This document shows positions 18,381 through 25,648 of a stretch of DNA of 64,000 nucleotides, piece after piece (positions within the stretch are counted from its first letter, which is position 1; every line of letters begins with the position of its first letter). The DNA comes from Spirosoma endophyticum (GTDB lineage: Bacteria; Bacteroidota; Bacteroidia; Cytophagales; Spirosomataceae): contig NZ_FOLQ01000003.1 of assembly GCF_900112365.1 (NCBI RefSeq), positions 1 through 64,000 on the forward strand, read 5' to 3'. The position numbers and the translations under genes are program-made. A model generated the notes under the pieces. The model searched no databases. It saw only the letters and a list, made by a program, of their open reading frames with translations, and was not told the origin of the DNA.

Positions 18381-19511
18381 TTATTCGACTCCAATGAAAT
18401 CAAAAAAATTGTCTTTCGTGATGATTGCGGTTTCGGCTGGATGATACGCTTCCCGAAACGCTTTGGGAAATCGGGCTTTGGTTTTAGCATCCCATTTGAA
18501 TGCATAGGCGGCTAACGATTCACTGCGTTCTTCTACATAGCCGATCTCCTGTTGAGCGTGGGTTCGCCAGAAATACCGACCGATCTCCGTGTTTTGATAT
18601 GTAGTAAATTTAAGGCGTTCATTGATCAGAAAGTTCTCCCACAAGGCTTCTGTGTCATTCCGATTTTCCATTGTATTGAACTGATTAATGACCGCGTTCC
18701 GTAGACCATTATCATAGAAATATAGCTTCCGGCTTTTTTTGAGTTCATTAGGAAGACTCCGACTGAACGAAGGCAGGTTGTGAATTATAAAAGCTTTTTC
18801 CAACAGATGAACGTACTTCTCTACTGTCTGATTATCCAGATCACATAGTTTTCCTAATTCATAATACGACACCTCTTTGCCCACCTGCCAAGCTATTGTC
18901 TGTACCAGCTTTTCTAATTTTTCTGGTTTCAAGACTCGCTCCCAGACCAAAATATCTTTGTACAATACATGCTCAGCCATTTGCCTGAGCCGACTAATTT
19001 CGTCACCTGGATTACTGACAATATCGGGGTAGTAGCCGAAAACCAGTCGGTGGTTTAACTGTCGTGTCTCCTCCAGCAGCCCATGATGATTGACCATTTC
19101 ATTAAACGAAAGCGGAAATAAATTGAACTCCCATTTTCGACCAGTCAGTGGCTCACTGATTTTGTCGGCTATTGCAAACGACGTAGACCCAGTTGCAATC
19201 ACTTTTACCTGTTTGAAGGTATCACTTATCAGTTTTAAGCACTGGCTAATATTTTCTATTCGTTGAGCTTCCTTGATGATTAGCGTATTTGCCTGGCCAA
19301 TTAATGGTCGTAACCGTGCAGCCGTTATACCTTGTAACAAATCCCGTATGTCGGCATTGTCGCCATTCCACCACAAGACAGGTGGTTTGAAATTTGGTTC
19401 TAATTCGCTGATTAATGCACTCTTCCCTGTGCCACGAGGACCTAGTAGTATAATAGTTTTTGGTCCCGAGATGCGTTTTTGTATTTGTTCTTTACTGTCG
19501 CGTGAAATCAT
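18381..19511 (-). CDS. AAA-type ATPase with DUF4143 C-terminal domain
   Basis: 376 residues. N-terminal P-loop GPRGTGKS (24-31), sensor-like VIATGSTSFAIADKISEPLTGRKWEFNLFPLS, then a winged-helix/DUF4143 region (YELGKLCDLDNQTVEKYVHLLEKAFII) and a restriction-endonuclease-like C terminus. The usual Walker B of this family is hydrophobic-IDEAQ; here it reads LIIKEAQ with lysine 80 in place of aspartate, which may weaken hydrolysis. Function of the family is unknown, and such genes are often mobile or lineage-specific. Inverted TCGCAAT repeats sit immediately before the start and could be an autoregulatory site. Confidence 0.8.
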   Translation of the reverse strand: MISRDSKEQIQKRISGPKTIILLGPRGTGKSALISELEPNFKPPVLWWNGDNADIRDLLQGITAARLRPLIGQANTLIIKEAQRIENISQCLKLISDTFKQVKVIATGSTSFAIADKISEPLTGRKWEFNLFPLSFNEMVNHHGLLEETRQLNHRLVFGYYPDIVSNPGDEISRLRQMAEHVLYKDILVWERVLKPEKLEKLVQTIAWQVGKEVSYYELGKLCDLDNQTVEKYVHLLEKAFIIHNLPSFSRSLPNELKKSRKLYFYDNGLRNAVINQFNTMENRNDTEALWENFLINERLKFTTYQNTEIGRYFWRTHAQQEIGYVEERSESLAAYAFKWDAKTKARFPKAFREAYHPAETAIITKDNFFDFIGVE

Positions 19512-19515
19512 AAGA

Positions 19516-19535
19516 ATTGCGATTCTATTCGCAAT
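19516..19535. promoter_or_regulatory. Inverted repeat before the DUF4143 ATPase start
   Basis: ATTGCGA (19516-19522) and TCGCAAT (19529-19535) are perfect 7-base arms around 6 bases, ending 5 bases before the ATG. A further TCGCAATT is at 19560-19567. The site may be an operator or affect translation initiation; this is inference only. Confidence 0.35.
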
Positions 19536-19600
19536 AATACTATTTATTGATGTGCTTTAATCGCAATTTTTATGATTTTTGATCGAATTTCTTCTGATTA

Positions 19601-20041
19601 CTATATTTCTTCCAGTGATGCGTAATCTATATTAATCGTATCTAATAGTTGGCGAATACGTGGGCCATCTTCAAAAACAACTACTATTTCTTTTTTGTAT
19701 TTCAACTCATCGTCCGTCCATTTCCAGTCCTCAGCGGATGCGTCCAGAATATTTAGTACGTTACTTACCTTGGCTGGATCACGTTCTTTGCTGACAAAAT
19801 CATTCGTATTGGTGAAATACAGTACAATACGTTCATCTTCAATCCATTGTAAGTCATTTAGGGCGTCATTCAGTTCATCCAGGTTGAAGCCGAAATCAGG
19901 AATTTCAAGCAACTCAGCCATAATTTCATAGAACTGTCGTAACGTAGTTGCCTTTTTTCCATCGATGTGGGCGATAAAATCATTGGCGAAATGTTTTTCT
20001 AGCTCCCGTTCAGACTGGCAGATAAGAGTATTCGGTTTCAT
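19601..20041 (-). CDS. Barstar-family protein
   Basis: 146 residues from the ATG at 20041; an in-frame GTG at 20092 would add 17 residues but lies inside a palindrome. The segment FIAHIDGKKATTLRQFYEIM followed by a helix and PDFGFNLDELNDALNDL is the barstar (ribonuclease inhibitor) signature: a short strand with DG, a helix, then the G-x-N-x-(D/A)-x-(L/W)-(D/N) region, here with FNLDELNDAL. A strand VLYFTN and a C-terminal VVFEDGPRIRQLL complete the fold. No barnase-like ribonuclease or polymorphic-toxin gene lies nearby, so it is an orphan immunity-like or repurposed protein. Nested palindromes precede it. Confidence 0.75.
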   Translation of the reverse strand: MKPNTLICQSERELEKHFANDFIAHIDGKKATTLRQFYEIMAELLEIPDFGFNLDELNDALNDLQWIEDERIVLYFTNTNDFVSKERDPAKVSNVLNILDASAEDWKWTDDELKYKKEIVVVFEDGPRIRQLLDTINIDYASLEEI

Positions 20042-20063
20042 TCGTTTTTTTATAAAACTGTGA

Positions 20064-20151
20064 ATACGATTATAACTATAAGAGCGTTCCACGTGGAACT
20101 GATAATCAGTCAGTTATAATCGTATGTAACCACTTAAATCCTGGTTACATA
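20064..20151. repeat. Nested inverted repeats around the parS-like site
   Basis: Perfect 14-base arms ATACGATTATAACT (20064-20077) and AGTTATAATCGTAT (20112-20125) flank the parS-like palindrome almost concentrically. A second inverted repeat, TATGTAACCA (20123-20132) / TGGTTACATA (20142-20151), overlaps the right arm. The structure occupies the whole spacer upstream of the barstar-like gene. Confidence 0.7.
20086..20099. other. parS-like palindrome
   Basis: GTTCCACGTGGAAC is a perfect 14-base palindrome identical to the core of the ParB binding site (consensus TGTTNCACGTGNAACA, outermost bases not matched). It lies 14 kb from the candidate origin, inside a larger inverted repeat. Confidence 0.65.
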
Positions 20152-20198
20152 GGTGTTTTTGGATAGATTTCGCTCCCAAAAGTACAATTAATAGGCAT

Positions 20199-20229
20199 AA
20201 AAAAATCCCCTGGTTAAGGGGATTTTTTC
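20199..20229 (-). terminator. Terminator of the esterase / isomerase-like operon
   Basis: AAAAAATCCCC and GGGGATTTTTT arms around a short loop, symmetric enough to act in both directions, ending five bases from the stop of the small isomerase-like gene. Confidence 0.75.
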
Positions 20230-20233
20230 GAGT

Positions 20234-20530
20234 TCAATTCAATGAGAATAGAGGAATGCGAGCGGCAATCATGTTATGGAACATCAGCTCGGTAATAATG
20301 GGTGTCATATACTTGATGAGCGGAAATTCAGAAATTGATTCCATCACTTCTAATTCCGAATCGGCTTTGAAAATACACCACAGTTTTTGGCGGTCAATAG
20401 AAAGGGAATAAGATAGTAAAAATCCCTTTTCCATTAATTCTTCCACTTTGAGCCGTTGGGCTGGAATCCGATTTTCGAATCCTTCATCCATGACAGCGGG
20501 TAGGTCAAATTCAACCATATACTGACTCAT
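20234..20530 (-). CDS. Small dimeric alpha-beta barrel protein, muconolactone isomerase-like
   Basis: 98 residues from MSQYMVEF (an ATG two codons upstream is equally possible). The pattern is beta strand MSQYMVEFDLP, a helix RIPAQRLKVEELMEKG, strand LLSYSLSIDRQKLWCIFKADSE, helix VMESISEFPLIKYMTPIITEL, which resembles muconolactone delta-isomerase / YCII-like small proteins. It follows the carboxylesterase gene by only 5 bases and probably belongs to the same aromatic or quinone detoxification operon. The exact reaction is not shown by the sequence. Confidence 0.6.
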   Translation of the reverse strand: MSQYMVEFDLPAVMDEGFENRIPAQRLKVEELMEKGFLLSYSLSIDRQKLWCIFKADSELEVMESISEFPLIKYMTPIITELMFHNMIAARIPLFSLN

Positions 20531-20541
20531 AGGCATTGCTG

Positions 20542-21192
20542 TTAAGTAGTAGCCGGGCGTTGCTGGTCCCCGGCTATCAGCAAATTAACGATGTTTAGCT
20601 CATCTTCGTTAATTGTATGCGGAAAATTTGGATACAATTTTGCCGTTACGTCGGCACCCATTCGTCGAAAAACGTTCTCAGATTCTAAAACACGTTCTTT
20701 TGGAACATGCGAATCCTGGTCGCTACATCCCAGAAAAATAGGCGTGTTACTGAAGCTTCCTTCATAAGTACGTGGCGTTTCGGCTGGGCCAATTAACCCA
20801 CCACTCAGTCCAAAAATTCCACCATAATCCATGGCGTTGCGGGCTACATATTCCAGCATCAGACAAGCTCCCTGTGAAAAACCAAGCCAGTAAATCTGAG
20901 GTAATTTGAAATTGAAATCGGCTTGTAACCGAGCTCGTAGGCTGGCCATAACATCCAAAGCTGACGATAAATAAGGTTCGTTTTCTGCCAAAGGGCGTAA
21001 GAAAGAATGCGGATACCACGTATTACTCTGGGCCTCAGGAGCGATAAACGCAAAGTCTTTATCCTGGATATATTTCGACAGAGACAGTATGTCACTTGCC
21101 GACCCGCCCCGTCCGTGAACCATAATCATTACTTTGGTTGCTTCTTCCAAAGGCTTACCGGCCGTGCGAATATTGTTTGGATTGTGTATCAT
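20542..21192 (-). CDS. Alpha/beta-hydrolase, carboxylesterase / phospholipase family (MhqD-like)
   Basis: 216 residues. The nucleophile elbow GFSQG places the catalytic serine at 107; aspartate in GCSDQDSHVP (158 or 160) and histidine 192 in NFPHTINED complete the triad. The HGRGG near residue 26 forms the oxyanion region. No signal peptide, so cytosolic. Together with the upstream ring-cleaving dioxygenase it mirrors the mhqD-mhqO pairing that Bacillus subtilis uses against quinones; the physiological substrate here is inferred from that pairing only. Confidence 0.85.
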   Translation of the reverse strand: MIHNPNNIRTAGKPLEEATKVMIMVHGRGGSASDILSLSKYIQDKDFAFIAPEAQSNTWYPHSFLRPLAENEPYLSSALDVMASLRARLQADFNFKLPQIYWLGFSQGACLMLEYVARNAMDYGGIFGLSGGLIGPAETPRTYEGSFSNTPIFLGCSDQDSHVPKERVLESENVFRRMGADVTAKLYPNFPHTINEDELNIVNLLIAGDQQRPATT

Positions 21193-21206
21193 AATAATAT
21201 GTATAA

Positions 21207-21282
21207 TTTACGGTATTCGGTTTACGGTGGGCTGACACACCCATTTGTACTCGTCAGCCTACTGTAAACCGAATACCGTAAA
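21207..21282. repeat. Long intergenic inverted repeat
   Basis: Two 29-base arms (21207-21235 and 21254-21282) are 27/29 complementary, with the two differences being G-T wobbles, around an 18-base loop. The arm reads from TTTACGGTATTCGG into TTTACGGTGGGCTGA. It is far longer than an ordinary terminator, has no T tract, and separates two co-directional genes, which suggests a REP/BIME-like dispersed repeat or an attenuating hairpin in the operon. Confidence 0.7.
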
Positions 21283-21288
21283 CCAAGG

Positions 21289-22227
21289 TTATTTTACAAT
21301 AATTTCTGGTAATTCGGCTTCAATCTTAGCCCGGCGAGGTTCATATTGTGGAGGCAATTTAAGCGCCATACCTAATTCCGAAAGGGGTTCATCAACTGTG
21401 AATCCTGGAGGATTCGTGGCAACTTCAAATAGAATTCCGCCTGGTTCGCGGAAGTAAATGCTGTTAAAATAATTACGATCCTGAACGGGTGTGACGTGAT
21501 AACCTGCCACCTGCAATTGCTCCTGAATGACCAATTGCGTTTCATCGGAATCGGTAGAGAACGCTACGTGATGAACCGAACCGGCACCCTGTAATGCGTG
21601 AACATCTTTGGGGGAATGTAATACATCTACAAAATTACCAGGACCACCCTTCCCAGCTTTAAACCGGAAACGACCTTCCTCCTCCCCTACTAATGTATGC
21701 TGCATAGTTTCGGTTAAAAGTTTAACCGTTCGATCAGGATTTACTTCGTTTAACGTAACTGTGTGGAAACCTCGAACAGCGTACTCCACGGGAATTCTGC
21801 CATTGTCCCAACCCGAACGTTGATCATCATCGCTGAAGACGAGTTCGATACCCATACCGTCAAAATCTTCAAAGCGCAAATACGTTTCCGAAAAACGATT
21901 GTAAGGCCCAGCATACGGAACATTGCGTTCATGTAAGCGATCCATCCAAAAACTAAGCGCTGACTTAGGAGCAGAAAACGCTGTGTAAGTCAGTTGCCCA
22001 ACGCCTTTACGTCCGCGAGGCAATTTACCGTAAGGAAAGAACGTCAGAATCGTACCAGGCGAACCGGTTTCATTGCCATAATAAAGATGGTACACATCCG
22101 GCGCGTCGAAGTTCACCGTTTTCTTAACCAACCGCAGACCAAGAATATCTGTGTAATAATCAACGTTACGTTGTGTATCGCCAGCCAAGGTAGTAACGTG
22201 ATGAAGGCCATTTATGAGCGTTTCCAT
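21289..22227 (-). CDS. Ring-cleaving dioxygenase, two-domain VOC/glyoxalase family (MhqO-like)
   Basis: 312 residues. Two vicinal-oxygen-chelate modules are visible: an N-terminal one beginning GLHHVTTLAGDTQRNVDYYTDILGLRLVKKTVNFDAP, and a C-terminal one with GSVHHVAFSTDSDE and YFREPGGILFEVATNPPGF, supplying the His and Glu metal ligands expected for an Fe(II) dioxygenase. The opening module closely follows MhqO of Bacillus subtilis, which acts on hydroquinone-type compounds. It is first in a three-gene detoxification operon (dioxygenase, esterase, small isomerase-like protein), and a 22-base perfect palindrome upstream is a likely operator. Confidence 0.87.
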   Translation of the reverse strand: METLINGLHHVTTLAGDTQRNVDYYTDILGLRLVKKTVNFDAPDVYHLYYGNETGSPGTILTFFPYGKLPRGRKGVGQLTYTAFSAPKSALSFWMDRLHERNVPYAGPYNRFSETYLRFEDFDGMGIELVFSDDDQRSGWDNGRIPVEYAVRGFHTVTLNEVNPDRTVKLLTETMQHTLVGEEEGRFRFKAGKGGPGNFVDVLHSPKDVHALQGAGSVHHVAFSTDSDETQLVIQEQLQVAGYHVTPVQDRNYFNSIYFREPGGILFEVATNPPGFTVDEPLSELGMALKLPPQYEPRRAKIEAELPEIIVK

Positions 22228-22284
22228 AAGTTTGAAATAAGCTAAAGGATGAAAATGTTCTAATTAAAAATAATATGTCTTTAC

Positions 22285-22306
22285 ATTTAATGTATATACA
22301 TTAAAT
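22285..22306. promoter_or_regulatory. 22-base palindromic operator upstream of the dioxygenase operon
   Basis: ATTTAATGTAT followed by ATACATTAAAT is a perfect palindrome, 58 bases before the dioxygenase start. Size and AT-rich symmetry suit a MarR-type regulator such as those controlling quinone detoxification; no regulator gene is adjacent. Confidence 0.55.
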
Positions 22307-22324
22307 TCGAAAAAACAGTTCAAT

Positions 22325-22358
22325 AAAAAAAGTCCGAGTTGAACAACTCGGACTTTTT
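22325..22358 (-). terminator. pdhA terminator
   Basis: Perfect 14-base arms AAAAAGTCCGAGTT / AACTCGGACTTTTT around GAAC, followed by T residues on the minus strand, 46 bases after the pdhA stop. Confidence 0.85.
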
Positions 22359-22403
22359 CAATCGACCCAAATCTAACAGAGGGCAGATGATATAAAAAGG
22401 ATA

Positions 22404-23447
22404 TTACTCCGTGAGGAACGGATAGTCCTTCTGCATGTAAACATCTTTAAATGCTTCTTCTGGATCAGGATAAGGAGACTCTTCGGCAAACTTAACAGCC
22501 TCATCGACGATACCTTTTATTTTTTGGTCAATAGCGGCTAGATCATCTTCAGTAGCCATACCCAGCTCAAGGATCTTGTGTTTAATATTCTCAATAGGAT
22601 CACGCTGTTTATATTCTTCAACCTCATCTTTCGAGCGATACTTCTGCGGATCAGACATAGAATGTCCACGATAGCGATACGTACGGAACTCCAGAAAGGT
22701 TGGTCCTTCACCAGCCCGGGCGCGTTCGGCAGCCCGACTAACTGACTCATAAACTGCTTCAACACTCATGGCGTCTACAGGCTCGGAAGGCATATCATAC
22801 GCTTCGGCAAGTGTATACAAATCTGTTACGTTCGATGTGCGAGCAACCGACGTACCCATGGCATAACCGTTGTTTTCCACAACGAAAATGACGGGGAGTT
22901 TCCAGAGCATAGCCATATTGAACGCTTCGTGAAGGGCACCCTGTCGAACAGCGCCGTCTCCCATGAACGTGATGCAAAGGTTACCCGTCTTGTTATATTT
23001 CTCCGAGAAAGCAATCCCTGCGCCCATTGGAATCTGAGCACCAACGATGCCGTGTCCGCCCACGAAATTGACCGACTTATCGAAGATGTGCATCGAGCCG
23101 CCTTTCCCTTTAGACGAACCGGTTTGTTTGGCAAACAACTCGGCCATGATTGCATTTGGACTGGAGCCAAGCGCGAGTGGAATACCATGATCGCGATAGG
23201 CGGTGATCCATTTGTCATCTTTAGTCAGCGCCGAGTATGAACCCGATGAACAGGCTTCCTGACCGATATAAAGGTGACAGAATCCCCGGATTTTCTGTTG
23301 ACCGTAGAGTTGACCAGCTTTCTCTTCAAATTTCCGCTGCAACTGCATCGACTCATACCAGTACATATACCGTTCTTTCGGATGCACCGTTTTTTCGGCT
23401 TTCATTGCCTTTCCGTTTTGTTTGGTTTTCTCTTTGACGCTTGCCAT
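22404..23447 (-). CDS. pdhA: Pyruvate dehydrogenase E1 component, alpha subunit
   Basis: 347 residues of the two-subunit (alpha2-beta2) E1 type. The thiamine diphosphate motif runs from GDG (163-165) to NN (192-193): GDGAVRQGALHEAFNMA then ENNGYAMGTS. The loop YRYRGHSMSDPQKYRSKDEV is the conserved E1-alpha substrate/phosphorylation-loop region. With E1-beta and E2/E3 it decarboxylates pyruvate to acetyl-CoA. The beta subunit is not adjacent and must be elsewhere. The first 20 residues are a lysine-rich extension. Followed by a strong terminator, so probably monocistronic. Confidence 0.93.
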   Translation of the reverse strand: MASVKEKTKQNGKAMKAEKTVHPKERYMYWYESMQLQRKFEEKAGQLYGQQKIRGFCHLYIGQEACSSGSYSALTKDDKWITAYRDHGIPLALGSSPNAIMAELFAKQTGSSKGKGGSMHIFDKSVNFVGGHGIVGAQIPMGAGIAFSEKYNKTGNLCITFMGDGAVRQGALHEAFNMAMLWKLPVIFVVENNGYAMGTSVARTSNVTDLYTLAEAYDMPSEPVDAMSVEAVYESVSRAAERARAGEGPTFLEFRTYRYRGHSMSDPQKYRSKDEVEEYKQRDPIENIKHKILELGMATEDDLAAIDQKIKGIVDEAVKFAEESPYPDPEEAFKDVYMQKDYPFLTE

Positions 23448-23540
23448 GAGGAATGAAGTTCGATAAAATCAATAATCGCTGTCTGGCAGCCAACCGCAGG
23501 AGCACTGGGTTACCAGCGTGGTGCCAACTGGTTCGGCAGG

Positions 23541-23572
23541 CTGTTTCTACTAACAAACCGACCGTATCTTTG
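23541..23572 (+). promoter_or_regulatory. recF promoter
   Basis: CTG (23541-23543), 21 bases, TATCTTTG (23565-23572) gives a good -7 box with a weak -33, leaving a leader of about 85 bases before the recF ATG. Confidence 0.5.
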
Positions 23573-23663
23573 TTGCCAATATCAGTTGATCATTCCGATT
23601 AGTAATCTAGAGTATCAATTGACTGCCGCGAAATTACGCATTATCGCGTTATGCGCTATACCT

Positions 23664-24767
23664 ATGTACCTCGAAAAACTAAGCCTGACCAATTTTAAGA
23701 ACTATGAAGATGGCCGGTACACCTTTGGGCAACAGGTAAACGTGATTGTTGGCCCTAATGGAAGTGGTAAAACCAATTTGCTGGATGCCATTTATTTTTT
23801 GGCCCTGAGTAAAAGCGCTTTTCAGAGCCAGGATGCCCTGAGTATTCTGCATGACGCCGACTATTTCATTATTGATGGCATTTTCGAAGAACATGACGAT
23901 CGTAAAGTACAGATAACGATTAGTTTACAACGAGGTCAGCGGAAAGTATTGATGGCCGATAAAAAACCCTACGAACGTATCAGTGAGCACATCGGCCGAT
24001 TTCCTGTGGTACTGGTTGCCCCGAATGATACGGATCTGGTACGGGAGCACAGCGAAGACCGGCGGCACTTTTTCGATGGTGTACTCTCTCAACTCGATGC
24101 AGACTACCTGCGTAATTACCTGATGTATCAGCAGATAATGAAACAACGTAACAGCCTGCTTAAACTTTTTGCGGAACGCAGTCAGGTAGATAATGATCTG
24201 CTTGATACCTATGATGAACCCCTGCTGGACCTGGGAAAAAAGATTCACGACCGCCGTCGGCGGTTTGTAGAGGAGTTTCTTCCCAGTTTTCGAGCGCATT
24301 ACGCCTACCTGAGCGATGAACGGGAAGAGGTAACAATAGTATACGAGTCCGAAGTAAGCAATCCGGCCTTTGCTGATGAATTCCGCCATTTCCGACGGCG
24401 CGACACAGTCCTGCAACGAACAACGATGGGTATTCATAAAGATGACTACTCCTTTATGATAGATTCTGGCAATGGCCAGCCTGTGCTACTTAAAAAGTTC
24501 GGATCACAGGGTCAGCAGAAAACATTCGTAATCGCCCTGAAGCTAGCTCAGTTCGATGCGTTGCAAGCTGAAAAAGGAATCAAACCACTGCTCCTGCTGG
24601 ATGATATCTTCGATAAATTAGACGACAAACGTATCGGAAAACTGATCCAGCGAATGGATGAGGGTGCTTTTGGCCAGCTTTTCATAACCGACGCCCGTCC
24701 GGAGCGTACCCGTGAACTACTTAACCAGGTAGAGGCAGATGTACGGTTTTTCGAAATAGGTGGCTAA
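23664..24767 (+). CDS. recF: DNA replication and repair protein RecF
   Basis: 367 residues from the ATG at 23664, where the RecF N terminus MYLEKLSLTNFKNYE begins. RecF loads RecA at single-strand gaps with RecO and RecR. Walker A GPNGSGKT is at 30-37, the ABC signature region contains FGSQGQQKTFVIALKLAQF, and Walker B is LLLLDDIFDKLD. In many bacteria recF lies beside dnaA-dnaN-gyrB; here it lies about 18 kb from the candidate origin, with none of those genes in the window. Confidence 0.95.
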   Translation: MYLEKLSLTNFKNYEDGRYTFGQQVNVIVGPNGSGKTNLLDAIYFLALSKSAFQSQDALSILHDADYFIIDGIFEEHDDRKVQITISLQRGQRKVLMADKKPYERISEHIGRFPVVLVAPNDTDLVREHSEDRRHFFDGVLSQLDADYLRNYLMYQQIMKQRNSLLKLFAERSQVDNDLLDTYDEPLLDLGKKIHDRRRRFVEEFLPSFRAHYAYLSDEREEVTIVYESEVSNPAFADEFRHFRRRDTVLQRTTMGIHKDDYSFMIDSGNGQPVLLKKFGSQGQQKTFVIALKLAQFDALQAEKGIKPLLLLDDIFDKLDDKRIGKLIQRMDEGAFGQLFITDARPERTRELLNQVEADVRFFEIGG

Positions 24768-24870
24768 ATAGCTGGTCTTGTAGAATAGAAATTTAGTAAG
24801 TGGTATGGTCCCTTTGGTTGGTAACTAGTATCTTAGTAAGGCTTAATCTTTGCTACGTCCTACCTTTTAG

Positions 24871-24902
24871 AGCCCGGCGATTTAGAAATTCGTCGGGCTT
24901 TT
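24871..24902 (+). terminator. recF terminator
   Basis: AGCCCGGCGA and TCGTCGGGCT arms with one mismatch, followed by TTTT. It lies about 100 bases past the recF stop; the rest of the 249-base gap shows no gene. Confidence 0.65.
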
Positions 24903-25015
24903 CCGCTGTTTCACGCCATTAATTAGGCCGTTCATCATTTAATACAAAAAGGAAATGGAAACCAAGAACTATATTTGAGTTTCCTAAGTTCACACTCCAA
25001 ACGTTCTAATATATA

Positions 25016-25648
25016 ATGAAGGAGAGGATCTTAGAAGAGACCGAGCGATTGTTCTGGAAATATGGGGTGCGATCAGTAACGATGGAGGAAATCGCCAAAC
25101 AACTGGGTATATCAAAGAAAACGATCTATCAACATTTCACAGATAAAGAACAAATCTTATACGAGGTACTTCAGGACAAGATAGGCAAACATCAGTCGGA
25201 AATGGCTTGTGCCGTTGTGGAGACAACAAACCCGGTTGAGGAAATAATGAATGTGCTGAATATGATGCATAAAAATGCAGATCAGATTAGTCCAAATTTA
25301 CTGATTGATATTAAGCGCTATTATCCACAGGCATTTGTCTTATTTCGCAAATTCAAGGAAGAGCACATTATGCGGTCTATTCTTGAAAATATAAAAAAAG
25401 GTGTTGATCAAGGTCTGTATCGCGCCGATATAAACCCCGATATTTTGGCCCGCCTACGAGTCGAGCAGATTGAATTAGCCTTCGATAATGACATTTTCCC
25501 GACGGATCAGTATACCATGCATGATATTCAATATGAATTGATGCATCATTTCATTAGAGGTATGCTAACCGATAAAGGTTTCACCATTTACAATCAGTAT
25601 GTTCACCTTAAGAATGAGTTCAATCTTCCTCTTTATGAAAAAAAATAG
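25016..25648 (+). CDS. TetR-family transcriptional regulator
   Basis: 210 residues. The N-terminal helix-turn-helix reads LFWKYGVRSVTMEEIAKQLGISKKTIYQHFTDKEQIL, a textbook TetR DNA-binding domain. The C-terminal ligand-binding domain is helical and not assignable. Its last 14 bases overlap the start of the TolC-like gene, so regulator and efflux pump are one transcript; this layout suggests autoregulation and control of the pump by a toxic ligand, although Bacteroidota RND operons of this type are sometimes controlled constitutively. A weak GGAAAC...GTTTCC inverted repeat lies at 24957-24984. Confidence 0.9.
   Translation: MKERILEETERLFWKYGVRSVTMEEIAKQLGISKKTIYQHFTDKEQILYEVLQDKIGKHQSEMACAVVETTNPVEEIMNVLNMMHKNADQISPNLLIDIKRYYPQAFVLFRKFKEEHIMRSILENIKKGVDQGLYRADINPDILARLRVEQIELAFDNDIFPTDQYTMHDIQYELMHHFIRGMLTDKGFTIYNQYVHLKNEFNLPLYEKK

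Noticed and set aside
19516-19535. ATTGCGA/TCGCAAT repeat as an insertion site
   Set aside because: No target duplication or transposase; an operator-like role is more likely, and was reported as such.
23925-24437. 170-codon frame antisense to recF
   Set aside because: Covers conserved recF motifs on the other strand; no start signals and no family resemblance.
25321-25329. TTATCCACA in the TetR regulator gene
   Set aside because: A single DnaA-box match, isolated within coding sequence and with no cluster around it.
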